Shown here: piece by piece, positions 15,316-23,165 of the stretch | Position numbering within the stretch: position 1 is the first letter of the stretch | Layout: each line of letters opens with the position of its first letter | DNA from: DAOUAE01 sp034433795 | GTDB taxonomy: Bacteria; Chloroflexota; UBA6077; FW602-bin22; DAOUAE01 | Direction of reading: 5' to 3' | DNA length: 64,000 nucleotides | Assembly (NCBI GenBank): GCA_034433795.1 | Contig: DAOUAE010000034.1 | Location: 1 to 64,000, forward strand | Made by a program: the position numbers and the translations under genes | The notes under the pieces: model-generated | Database searches by the model: none | Seen by the model: only the letters and a program-made list of their open reading frames with translations | What the model was told of the DNA's origin: nothing

Positions 15316-17592
15316 TCAGCGTGGGCGCCCGCTTGGCCCGCCGGGTGGCCGGCGCTCCGGGGGCCGGCCGGGTCCGGGAGCGGGCCGGCGCTGGTCGGCC
15401 CGTGGGGGTCGGGCCTCGGGGCGAACCTGGGGCGGCCGACCCTGGGCCGGGGCCGGCGCCGGGGCTCGTCGGGCTGCGGCCGGGGCGGATGGTGGCTGCG
15501 GGGCGGTGCGTGCCTTGGTCGCCTCCAGCACCGCTCGGCGCGAGAGATTGATCCGGCCCTGCGGATCGATCTCAATAACCTTGACCATGATCTCATCGCC
15601 GACGGAGACCACATCCTCCGGCCGGGCCACGCGGTACTCAGCCAGTTCAGACGTGCGGACCAGCCCCTCTTTGCCGGGCAGGATCTCGACGAAGGCCCCC
15701 ATATTGGTGACGCGGGTCACCCGGCCCAGGTACTCCTGACCGACCTCGACCTCTTTGGTCAGGGCCTCGATGGCCTTGAGAGCCTTCTGCGCCCCTTCGG
15801 TGTCGGTGGCGGTGACGAAGACGCTGCCGTCCTCTTCGATATCGATCTTGACGTGGTACTGCTCCTGGATCATCCGCACCGTCCGTCCACCGGGGCCGAT
15901 GAGCGTCCCGATCTTCTCCACCGGGATCTTGGTCTTGAAGATGCGCGGGGCGTAGGGCGACAGTTCGCGCCGGGGCTCGGCGATGACCTCCAGCATCTTG
16001 TCCAGGATGAAGAGACGTCCCTCGCGGGCCTGGGCCAGGGCCTGGCCCATGATCTCGGGCGTCAGCCCCTTGACCTTGATATCCATCTGCAGGGCGGTCA
16101 CCCCCTGGCGGGTGCCGGCCACCTTGAAGTCCATATCGCCCAGGTGGTCCTCAATCCCCTGAATGTCGGTCAGGATGGCGTACTTCCCATCCGGCCCGGT
16201 CACCAGCCCCATCGCCACGCCAGCCACCGGCGCGGCGATCGGCACGCCGGCATCCATCAGGGCCAGGGTCGAGCCGCAGACCGAGCCCATCGAGGTCGAG
16301 CCGTTCGAACTCAGGACCTCTGAGACGATCCGGATCGTGTAGGGGAACTCGTTCTCCGGCGGGATCACCGGGGCCAGGGCCCGCTCGGCCAGCGCGCCGT
16401 GGCCGATCTCCCGCCGGCCCGGGGCGCCCAGGCGGCGCACCTCGCCCACGCTGAAGGGGGGGAAGTTGTAGTGGTGCATAAAGCGCTTGGTCTCTTCCAG
16501 CCCCAGCCCCTCGATGATCTGCTCGTCGCTGATCGAGCCGAGGGTCACGATCGAGAGGACCTGGGTCTGGCCCCGGGTGAAGAGGCCCGAGCCGTGGGTG
16601 CGCGGCAGCACCCCGACCTCGCACCAGATCGGCCGGATCTCGGCCAGGCCCCGTCCGTCGGGCCGTTCGCCGCGCTCCAGAATGCCGGTGCGGACGATCT
16701 CTTTTTCGATCTCCTCCAGGGCGGCCAGGATATCCTTATCGCGATACTGCTCCACAAACTGGGCCAGCGCCTCGCGCTGAATCTCCTGGCGCAGCCGCTC
16801 CCGCACCGTCTTGTCCTTCTGGTAGATCATGTCGCGGAGGCGGTCCCGGAACACCTCCTCCAGTTTGGGCCGGAGGTCCTCTGGCAGGCTGAAGACCGGG
16901 TAGGTGAACTTCGGCTTGCCGATCTCGGCGCGCATCCGCTCCTGCAGTTCGACCACCACCTGCAGGGCCTGGTGGCCGAACTGGATCGCCTCCAGGATCT
17001 TCTCCTCCGGCACCTGGCGGGCCCCGGCCTCGACCATCACCACCGCCTCACGGGTGCCGGCCACCACCAGTTCCAGGTCGCTGTTGGTCAGCTCCGAACT
17101 GGTGGGGTTGAGGACCAGTTCGCCGTTGATAAGACCGACTTTGGCCGCCCCGATCGGCCCTTCCCAGGGGATGTCCGAGATCGTCAGGGCCGCCGAGGCC
17201 CCGATGATCGAGAGGATATCCGGCTCGTTCTCCTGGTCGGCCGAGAGGGCGGTCACGATGATCTGCACATCGTTGCGGAAGCCCTTGGGGAAGAGCGGTC
17301 GGATCGGCCGGTCGGTCAGCCGACAGGTGAGGATCGCCTGCTCGCTGGGGCGCCCCTCGCGCTTGAAGAAGCCCCCCGGAATCTTGCCGGCGGCGTAGAG
17401 CCGCTCCTCGTAGTCGACCGTCAGGGGGAGGAAATCGATGTCCGGGCGGGGCTCCTTGGCCGCTGTGGCCGTCGCCAGGACGACGGTGTCGCCGTAGCGA
17501 ACCATAACCGCGCCGTTGGCCTGCTCGGCGACCTTCCCCGCCTCGATGATCAGCGGCCGCCCCCCATACTGAATCTCATACCGTGCAACCAT
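15316..17592 (-). CDS. pnp: Polyribonucleotide nucleotidyltransferase (PNPase)
   Basis: Phosphorolytic 3'-5' exoribonuclease of the RNA degradosome, 758 residues. Two RNase PH-like domains are separated by the helical domain; the second carries IPPENEFPYTIRIVSEVLSS and SMGSVCGSTLALMDAGVP. A KH domain (around residues 549-605, IGPGGRTVRMIQE) and an S1 domain (around 616-684, GRVTRVTNMGAFVEILPGKEG) follow. The final 70 residues are a Pro/Arg/Ala-rich tail with no fold. ATG 17592 (MVARYEIQYGG) is chosen because GGAGG lies 11 bases upstream; an in-frame start at 17616 would include that sequence. The position after rpsO is the classic rpsO-pnp arrangement. Confidence 0.97.
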   Translation of the reverse strand: MVARYEIQYGGRPLIIEAGKVAEQANGAVMVRYGDTVVLATATAAKEPRPDIDFLPLTVDYEERLYAAGKIPGGFFKREGRPSEQAILTCRLTDRPIRPLFPKGFRNDVQIIVTALSADQENEPDILSIIGASAALTISDIPWEGPIGAAKVGLINGELVLNPTSSELTNSDLELVVAGTREAVVMVEAGARQVPEEKILEAIQFGHQALQVVVELQERMRAEIGKPKFTYPVFSLPEDLRPKLEEVFRDRLRDMIYQKDKTVRERLRQEIQREALAQFVEQYRDKDILAALEEIEKEIVRTGILERGERPDGRGLAEIRPIWCEVGVLPRTHGSGLFTRGQTQVLSIVTLGSISDEQIIEGLGLEETKRFMHHYNFPPFSVGEVRRLGAPGRREIGHGALAERALAPVIPPENEFPYTIRIVSEVLSSNGSTSMGSVCGSTLALMDAGVPIAAPVAGVAMGLVTGPDGKYAILTDIQGIEDHLGDMDFKVAGTRQGVTALQMDIKVKGLTPEIMGQALAQAREGRLFILDKMLEVIAEPRRELSPYAPRIFKTKIPVEKIGTLIGPGGRTVRMIQEQYHVKIDIEEDGSVFVTATDTEGAQKALKAIEALTKEVEVGQEYLGRVTRVTNMGAFVEILPGKEGLVRTSELAEYRVARPEDVVSVGDEIMVKVIEIDPQGRINLSRRAVLEATKARTAPQPPSAPAAARRAPAPAPAQGRPPQVRPEARPPRADQRRPAPGPGRPPERRPPGGPSGRPR

Positions 17593-17722
17593 TCTTTCTC
17601 TCGCCTCCACAAACATCGCCCGTCGGCGGGGCAGGCCGCGCCCGCCGCCCCGCCAGGGCTGACCGGGATGAGGTGGCAGGCAGAGAGGCTAAGCCGGAAC
17701 CCGGATACGGACCCATAAGGAA

Positions 17723-17747
17723 GGGCCCAGGTGGGTGACCTGGGCCC
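17723..17747 (-). terminator. Hairpin between rpsO and pnp
   Basis: Perfect 10-bp stem GGGCCCAGGT / ACCTGGGCCC with 5-base loop, six bases after the rpsO stop, followed on the minus strand by TTCCTTAT. The weak U-tract suggests partial termination or an RNA-processing site such as the one known between rpsO and pnp in other bacteria. Confidence 0.6.
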
Positions 17748-17753
17748 GGGGAG

Positions 17754-18023
17754 TCAGCGACGCAACCCCAGTTTGGTGACGATAGCCCGGTATCGCTCGA
17801 AGTCCTCACGCGCCAGGTAGGCCAGTTGGCGTCGCCGCTGGCCGACCAGCTTCAGCAGGCCCCGCCGCGAATGGTGGTCTTTCCGGTGGACCTTCAGGTG
17901 TTCGGTCAGTTGCCGGATCCGCTCGGTCAGAATGGCGATCTGCACCTCGGGCGATCCGGTATCCTTTTCGTGGAGTTGGAACTGGCTGATCAGCGCCTGC
18001 TTCTCCTCTTTCTCCAACGCCAT
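17754..18023 (-). CDS. rpsO: 30S ribosomal protein S15
   Basis: Primary 16S rRNA-binding protein of the small subunit platform, 89 residues, exactly the family length. The conserved stretches TGSPEVQIAILTERI, LTEHLKVHRKDHHSRRGLL and QRRRQLAYLAREDFERY are all present. It has its own promoter about 130 bases upstream and is followed by a hairpin and then pnp. The long leader could carry an S15 autoregulatory structure, but I could not fold one convincingly. Confidence 0.98.
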   Translation of the reverse strand: MALEKEEKQALISQFQLHEKDTGSPEVQIAILTERIRQLTEHLKVHRKDHHSRRGLLKLVGQRRRQLAYLAREDFERYRAIVTKLGLRR

Positions 18024-18154
18024 TCTCCCGAAACCCCTTTCTGGTCTGACGCGGCGGTGAAGACGCCAGCCGGTGGCGCGGTGTCCGGTACCCGGTCTAT
18101 CGGCGTCCGTTGCGGCCGTCTTTCACCCTCACTCCTATCCTACCTCAGTGGTAG

Positions 18155-18183
18155 ATTATAGCACGCGCCCGCGCGAGCAGCAA
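18155..18183 (-). promoter_or_regulatory. Promoter of rpsO-pnp
   Basis: On the minus strand TTGCTG (18183-18178), a 17-bp spacer, then a perfect TATAAT (18160-18155). Confidence 0.68.
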
Positions 18184-18209
18184 CAGCCCGGGAGGCTCCG
18201 ACCGGACGG

Positions 18210-20081
18210 TTACCTGGCCTCTGGCTCCCCGGTCAGGGCCGCCGCCCCATGGCCGTTCTGCTGGGCCCGCAGCAGCTCGTAGAAGCGGCGGCGCAGCTCC
18301 CGACCGTCCATCACCTCGCGGGCCTTGAGTTCGTCGGCCAGGGCCCGCAGGATCGTCCGGTGACGCTCCAGCAGCTGCCGCACCCGCGCGTAGTTCTCGG
18401 CCAGCAGCCGCTGCACCTCGCGGTCCATCACCCGCGCCAGGTCCTCGCTCACCCCGGCCGGCACGCCGGTCGCCGGCCCGCTCAGGAACGGACCGTGCTC
18501 GTCGGGCAGGGCGATGAGCCCCACCGCCGGGCTCAGCCCGTACTGCCGGACCATCTGCCGGGCCAGATGGGTCGCCTGCTGCAGATCGTGCGCCGCCCCG
18601 GTCGAGACCTGGCCGAAGACGATCTCCTCGGCCGCCCGGCCGCCCAGCAGCACCGCCAGTCGGTCGTGCAGCTCAGCCTCGGTGTAAAGGTGCCGGTCCT
18701 CGGTCGGCACCTGGGTTGTCAGCCCGAGCGCGGCCGGCCCCCGGGCGATGATCGAGACCTTGTGCACCGGGTCGGCATTGGGCAGGAGCAGAGCGGCCAG
18801 GGCGTGGCCCAGCTCGTGGACGGCCACGATGTCCCGCTCGCGCTCGGTCAGCACCCGGCTCCGCCGCTCCAGCCCGGCTGTCACCCGATCGATGGCCTCC
18901 TCGAACTCGGCCATGCCGACGGCCTCCTTGCCCCGCCGGGCGGCCAGCAGGGCCGCCTCGTTGACGATGTTGGCCAGGTCGGCCCCGACAAAGCCCGGCG
19001 TCCGGGCGGCGATCACCCGCAGGTCCACGTCGGGCGCCAGTTTCACCTGACGGGTGTGGACGCGCAGGATCGCCTCCCGGCCGGGCAGGTCGGGCCGGTC
19101 CACGACGATGGTCCGGTCGAAGCGACCCGGCCGCAGGAGGGCCGGATCGAGCAGATCGGGCCGGTTGGTGGCCGCCATGATGATGACCCCGGTGTTGGCT
19201 TCGAAACCATCCATCTCGACGAGCAGCTGATTGAGCGTCTGCTCGCGCTCCTCGTTGGCCCCGATGGTGGCCACCCCGCTCCGGTGGCGGCCGATGGTGT
19301 CGATTTCGTCGATGAAGATGATGCAGGGGGCCTTCCGCTTGGCCTGCTCGAAGAGATCGCGGACGCGGGCCGCACCCACACCGACGAACATCTCGACGAA
19401 CTCCGAGCCGGAGAGGGCGAAGAAGGGCACCCCGGCCTCACCAGCCGTCGCCCGGGCCAGGAGCGTCTTGCCGGTGCCGGGCGGGCCGACCAGCAGCACC
19501 CCCTTGGGGATGCGTCCACCCAGCCGGCGGTACTTTTCCGGATCCTTGAGAAAGTCCACCACCTCGCGCAGTTCGGCCACCGCCTCATCTACGCCAGCCA
19601 CATCGGCGAACGTCACCGTGACCGTTCCCTGATCGTAGATTCGGGCCCGATTGCGGCCGAAGGTCAGGGCCGGCGGCTGCCCGGCCACCCGGGGCAGCAG
19701 GTACCACCAGAGTGCGCCCAGCAGGGCCACCGGCACCAGCCAGCTCAGCAGATCGATCAGCCAGGAGCGCTCACTGAACCCACCGAACTCGGCCCCGCTC
19801 TGGCGCAGGCGGGCGATAAGGTCCTGATCGGCGACGTCGGGCAGCCGCCGGGCCACAAACGGCCGGGTCTGCCCCTTCTCAGTCCAGAGAACCTGACTCT
19901 CGCTGATCGCCACCCGTTCGACAGTCCGGTTCTCCAGCGCGGTCAGGAAGCGGCTGTAGGGCACCTCCTGAGGAGCCAGCGGCGGGAAGAGAAGATACTG
20001 GAGGATCGCCAGCACCGCCAGGGAGAGGAAAAGATAGACCAGCGAGAAGCGCCAGCGGGGACTCAGACGCCCGGGTCGCAT
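18210..20081 (-). CDS. ftsH: ATP-dependent zinc metalloprotease FtsH
   Basis: Membrane-anchored AAA+ protease for quality control of membrane and regulatory proteins, 623 residues. Two transmembrane helices (about 14-32 and 108-128) flank the periplasmic domain. The AAA module has Walker A GPPGTGKT at 199-206, Walker B CIIFIDEIDTIG, and the second region of homology ATNRPDLLDPALLRPGRFDR. The zinc site is HELGH (H422, E423, H426); most FtsH proteins read HEAGH, so residue 424 is unusual, but the HExxH ligands are intact. The downstream metal ligand region (ATHLARQMVRQYG) is present. It diverges from the sigma-factor-like gene. Confidence 0.96.
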   Translation of the reverse strand: MRPGRLSPRWRFSLVYLFLSLAVLAILQYLLFPPLAPQEVPYSRFLTALENRTVERVAISESQVLWTEKGQTRPFVARRLPDVADQDLIARLRQSGAEFGGFSERSWLIDLLSWLVPVALLGALWWYLLPRVAGQPPALTFGRNRARIYDQGTVTVTFADVAGVDEAVAELREVVDFLKDPEKYRRLGGRIPKGVLLVGPPGTGKTLLARATAGEAGVPFFALSGSEFVEMFVGVGAARVRDLFEQAKRKAPCIIFIDEIDTIGRHRSGVATIGANEEREQTLNQLLVEMDGFEANTGVIIMAATNRPDLLDPALLRPGRFDRTIVVDRPDLPGREAILRVHTRQVKLAPDVDLRVIAARTPGFVGADLANIVNEAALLAARRGKEAVGMAEFEEAIDRVTAGLERRSRVLTERERDIVAVHELGHALAALLLPNADPVHKVSIIARGPAALGLTTQVPTEDRHLYTEAELHDRLAVLLGGRAAEEIVFGQVSTGAAHDLQQATHLARQMVRQYGLSPAVGLIALPDEHGPFLSGPATGVPAGVSEDLARVMDREVQRLLAENYARVRQLLERHRTILRALADELKAREVMDGRELRRRFYELLRAQQNGHGAAALTGEPEAR

Positions 20082-20271
20082 CGCTCGCCTCCCTTTGCTC
20101 TCTCATGGGAGAAATGCCGCGGGCGGGATCAGAAAACGCCTAGCGGTCGCCAAAAACTTGCTTAATCGGGCTCTCTCTGAGCATCGGGGGTGGCCTGGGG
20201 CGCTGCCGGTGTGGTATCCGTTAAAGCGAAGAGGCGCTGTGTGTTGGAGCGCCGAACAGGAGGGGAAAGCC

Positions 20272-21012
20272 ATGGCCGTGACCATCGACCGTGCCCTGGC
20301 GACCGATCTCACGACGCGCTACCTGCGTCCGTTGACCAATTACGTGCGCCGCCAGTTGCTGCTGTACGAGGCGCTGGGCTTCATCCACCGGGGGGATCTT
20401 GAGCCGGCCGACATTGTGGCGGCGGTCTTCCTGGAGGCGGTAGCCCGGATGGAGGAACGGCCCCGTGACCTCTCGCTCTACCGCTGGCTGCGCCGGATCG
20501 CCCGGCAGATTATCCGGCGTGAGGCCCGGCGGGTCCGCCGCGAGGAACGACGGACGGTGAGCCTCTGGAAGCCGATCGGCTTCTCCGATGACGGTGAGCC
20601 GCTGCGCCTCATCGATATCCTGCCCGATCCGACGGCCCCCCCGCCGGAGGACGAACTGGAACGGCGGCGCCTGGACTATCTGCTCGCCACCCTGCTGAGC
20701 CGCCTGCCAGACACCTGGGCCGAGGCCTTCCTGCTGACGGTGGTGGACGGCCTGCCGGTCGAGGAGGTGGCGGCGCTGGAGGGCATCACGCCCGAGGAGG
20801 TTCGGCGGCTGGTCGAGCAGACGCGGGCCTTCCTGCGGGCTGCCCTGGCCCAGGAGTATGAGGAGGCGGCTGTCGCCCACCCTGGCGAGGACCTCTTCCA
20901 GCGCCTGCCCGGGGGAGCGATCAGTCCCCAGGAGCAGCAGGCCATGGTCGAGCGGCTGGTGGCCGCCGGGACCGCCTCGCCCGGGCCGGAGTCGGGTCAG
21001 TCAACCGCCTGA
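20272..21012 (+). CDS. ECF-type RNA polymerase sigma factor-like protein
   Basis: Likely alternative sigma factor, 246 residues. Region 2-like sequence (DIVAAVFLEAVARM, then LYRWLRRIARQIIRREARR) is followed by a basic linker, and a region 4-like helix-turn-helix (LPDTWAEAFLLTVVDGLPVEEVAALEGI) ends in VRRLVEQTRAFLR. A C-terminal extension of about 45 residues follows. ATG 20272 is set by AGGAGGGGAAAGCC just upstream; a longer in-frame start at 20095 would span the divergent ftsH promoter region and is not credible. No anti-sigma factor gene is adjacent, so control may come from the C-terminal extension. Confidence 0.75.
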   Translation: MAVTIDRALATDLTTRYLRPLTNYVRRQLLLYEALGFIHRGDLEPADIVAAVFLEAVARMEERPRDLSLYRWLRRIARQIIRREARRVRREERRTVSLWKPIGFSDDGEPLRLIDILPDPTAPPPEDELERRRLDYLLATLLSRLPDTWAEAFLLTVVDGLPVEEVAALEGITPEEVRRLVEQTRAFLRAALAQEYEEAAVAHPGEDLFQRLPGGAISPQEQQAMVERLVAAGTASPGPESGQSTA

Positions 21013-21077
21013 GGCCGGCCGTCTCCCCCGGCCGGCGCAGGATCGCCGCCTGGTCGGGGTGCGGCCGGCCTCCTGGC

Positions 21078-21105
21078 TTGTCTGGCCGCCGTCTCCGGCT
21101 ATAAT
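21078..21105 (+). promoter_or_regulatory. Promoter of the 21153 hydroxyacid dehydrogenase
   Basis: TTGTCT, a 16-bp spacer, then perfect TATAAT (21100-21105), followed by AGGGGCGG as also seen after the ndh TATAAT. Confidence 0.6.
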
Positions 21106-21152
21106 AGGGGCGGCCCGACCGGGCCGGAGTAGCAGCGCGGAGAGCGGTTGCC

Positions 21153-22115
21153 GTGTGTCCGCTGATCGTGGTCACCGAACCCATCCACGAGGCCGGGCTG
21201 GAGCGCCTGCGCCAGGCGGCCGACCTTGTTTACCTCCCCGAGCGTCCCGGTGAGACGCTGGAGCAGCATCTGCCGGCGGCCGAGGGAGTGATCGTCCGGA
21301 TCGCCCGGCTGACCGCCGAGCGTCTGGCCCTGGCCCCACGGCTGCGGGTCATCGGGAAGCACGGGGTGGGGGTGGACAACATCGACCTGGCCGCCTGTCG
21401 GGCTCGCGGCATCACGGTCGTCTCGACGCCGGGCGCCAACGACGAATCGGTGGCCGAGTTCACGATCATGATGCTCCTGATGCTGGCCCGCCAGGTCGAA
21501 CAGGCCATCGCCGCCGTTCGGAGCGGCCGCTTTGCCGCCGCCCGGGGTGAACTGCGGGGCTGGGAACTCCAGGGGCGGACTCTGGGCGTCGTCGGTCTGG
21601 GCCGCATCGGCGCCCGGGTGGCGGAGATCGCCCACCGGTGCTTCGGCATGCGCGTCCTGGCCTACGACCCCTATGTCACGGCCGAGCGGGCGGCTGCCGT
21701 CGGTGCCGAGCTCTGCGTCGATCTCCAGGCCATGCTCCCCCACTGTGATTTTCTGACCATTCACGTTCCCCTCACGCCGGCCACGCGGGGGCTCATCGGT
21801 CGGGACGCGCTGGCCCGGCTCAAACCCGGCGCCTATCTGGTCAACTGCGCCCGTGGGGGCATTGTGGACGAGGTCGCTTTGGTCGAGGCCCTGCGCTCGG
21901 GCCATTTGGCCGGCGCGGCCATCGATGTCTTCGCCGACGAGCCACCGCCGCCCGACCACCCGCTGCTGCACCTGCCCACCGTGATCCCCACGCCGCACAT
22001 CGCCGGCCAGACCGAGGACTCGCTCCGGCGGATGGCGTTGCTCGTCGCCGACGAGGTGCTGCGCGTGCTCCGGGGCGAGCCGGCCCGCTATCCAGTGGCG
22101 GAGACGGAGGGGTGA
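21153..22115 (+). CDS. D-3-phosphoglycerate dehydrogenase-like hydroxyacid dehydrogenase
   Basis: NAD-dependent D-2-hydroxyacid dehydrogenase of 320 residues, without the ACT regulatory domain of long SerA proteins. The NAD loop is VVGLGRIGARVAE near residue 148; catalytic residues are Arg in CARGGIVDE, Glu in ADEPPPPDHP and His in PTPHIAGQ. GKHGVGVDNIDLAACRARGI closely follows the SerA substrate domain, making 3-phosphoglycerate plausible, but glyoxylate or hydroxypyruvate reductase activity would look alike. GTG start, 48 bases after a clear promoter. Single-gene unit. Confidence 0.87.
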   Translation: MCPLIVVTEPIHEAGLERLRQAADLVYLPERPGETLEQHLPAAEGVIVRIARLTAERLALAPRLRVIGKHGVGVDNIDLAACRARGITVVSTPGANDESVAEFTIMMLLMLARQVEQAIAAVRSGRFAAARGELRGWELQGRTLGVVGLGRIGARVAEIAHRCFGMRVLAYDPYVTAERAAAVGAELCVDLQAMLPHCDFLTIHVPLTPATRGLIGRDALARLKPGAYLVNCARGGIVDEVALVEALRSGHLAGAAIDVFADEPPPPDHPLLHLPTVIPTPHIAGQTEDSLRRMALLVADEVLRVLRGEPARYPVAETEG

Positions 22116-22573
22116 GACTGTCACAAGGCCCCCGGGACCCTCTCCCGACCCCGGCCGGGGGCGCTCCTGGCCGCTGGCCTCCGGCGGTTGCCTGGGGACC
22201 AGTGTGCCCTGTGCCCGGCCAGGACGGCCGGGCTGGCGGGGTAAGCACCGGGCGGCGGCTCTGGGCTCAGCGGCCCGACCCTGGCCTCGCTTCTGGCCTG
22301 CGTCCTCTGGTCGGCGCTGACGGTGGTGACACTCTGGGACCGGCGCGGTAGGGCTACCGCTGGCCGCCCTGGCTGATGGGACCGGCTCACCCTCACAGCC
22401 CTCCTCCGGGCGTCCCTGGCCGCCCTCGGCGCTCGGCTGTCCACATCGTGCGCGGCGCCGGCCGCTAAGCCAACGCTAAGAGTGCTCCGAGCCCCCTTCT
22501 AAGAGAGCCACGGCAGATCATGGAGCGGAAAGGCTGCCCACAGGCAGCCGCTGACGGAAGGAGGTGATGCGCC
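22116..22573 (+). other. 458-base region without a convincing gene
   Basis: No open frame with a credible start and Shine-Dalgarno. Around 22266-22370 one frame gives a hydrophobic helix-like stretch (TLASLLACVLWSALTVV), but it is closed upstream by TAA at 22242 and has no start; another hydrophobic stretch follows in a different frame near 22390. It could be the remnant of a small membrane protein gene. The last 110 bases hold the doxX regulatory region: phased direct repeats, a 7-bp hairpin (GGCTGCC / GGCAGCC, 22532-22549) and an ideal ribosome-binding site. Confidence 0.4.
22465..22503 (+). promoter_or_regulatory. Phased direct-repeat operator upstream of doxX
   Basis: CTAAG at 22465, CTAAG at 22476 and CCGAG at 22487 recur at exactly 11-base steps, and another CTAAG follows at 22499. 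Direct repeats with an 11-bp pitch are the usual binding format of OmpR/PhoB-family regulators. The 14-mer CCGGCCGCTAAGCC here recurs at the BON gene operator. Confidence 0.5.
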
Positions 22574-23101
22574 ATGCTACCGCTGCTTGACGCCGGTCTG
22601 GTGCTGCTCCGGGTGGTGACCGGGCTCACGCTGGCAGCCCACGGCGCCCAGAAGCTCTTCGGTTGGTTTGGTGGTCACGGGATCAGCGGAACGACGGGCT
22701 TCTTCCATCAGTTGGGGCTGCGGCCGGCCAAGCCGCTGGCCATCCTGGTGGGACTGGTTGAGACGTTCGGTGGCCTGGCTCTGGCGCTCGGGTTCCTGAC
22801 GCCGGTGGCGGCGGCGCTGCTCACGGCCGATATGATCGCCGCCATCGCGCTGGTGCACTGGACGAAGGGCTTCTGGAACTACGCCGGTGGGTTTGAGTAC
22901 AATCTTATCCTGACCGCGCTGGCTCTCTTCCTGGGCCTGGTCGGGCCGGGGGCGTACGCCCTGGATCCGCTGCTGGGGCTGAATATCCAGCGGCCGGAGG
23001 TCTATGTGGCCAGTCTGCTGGTCTCGCTGGTGGTGACGGCGATCATCCTGGCCCTGCGGCAGCCGGAGGTCCGGCCGGTCCAGGCGCCGGCGACGAGTTG
23101 A
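22574..23101 (+). CDS. DoxX-family membrane protein
   Basis: Four-helix membrane protein of the DoxX family, 175 residues. Seen are LLRVVTGLTLAAHGAQKLFGWFGG (helix 1 with the typical HGxQKLFG), then PLAILVGLVETFGGLALALG, TPVAAALLTADMIAAIALVH and the GGFEYNLILTALALFLGLVGPG segment that defines the family. A final hydrophobic helix (VASLLVSLVVTAIILAL) is added at the C-terminus. Members act with thiol or sulfur oxidation and oxidative-stress systems; the exact role here is unknown. AAGGAGGTGAT just upstream is an unusually complete match to the 16S rRNA anti-Shine-Dalgarno, implying high translation. Confidence 0.9.
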   Translation: MLPLLDAGLVLLRVVTGLTLAAHGAQKLFGWFGGHGISGTTGFFHQLGLRPAKPLAILVGLVETFGGLALALGFLTPVAAALLTADMIAAIALVHWTKGFWNYAGGFEYNLILTALALFLGLVGPGAYALDPLLGLNIQRPEVYVASLLVSLVVTAIILALRQPEVRPVQAPATS

Positions 23102-23107
23102 CCCTCA

Positions 23108-23147
23108 CCCGGCCAGGGGCGCGCCCCTGGCCGGGGTTGTACTTTCA
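23108..23147 (+). terminator. Intrinsic terminator after doxX
   Basis: Perfect 13-bp arms CCCGGCCAGGGGC / GCCCCTGGCCGGG around GC (23108-23135), followed by GTTGTACTTT. It lies six bases after the doxX stop. Confidence 0.68.
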
Positions 23148-23165
23148 TTTTATGGGGGTATCACG

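Noticed and set aside
18249..20165. 638-residue plus-strand frame opposite ftsH
   Set aside because: Antisense shadow; His/Gly/Gln-rich with no recognisable motif, whereas ftsH has every family motif.
22266..22370. Possible small membrane protein
   Set aside because: Hydrophobic translation is preceded by TAA at 22242 with no start codon and no ribosome-binding site.
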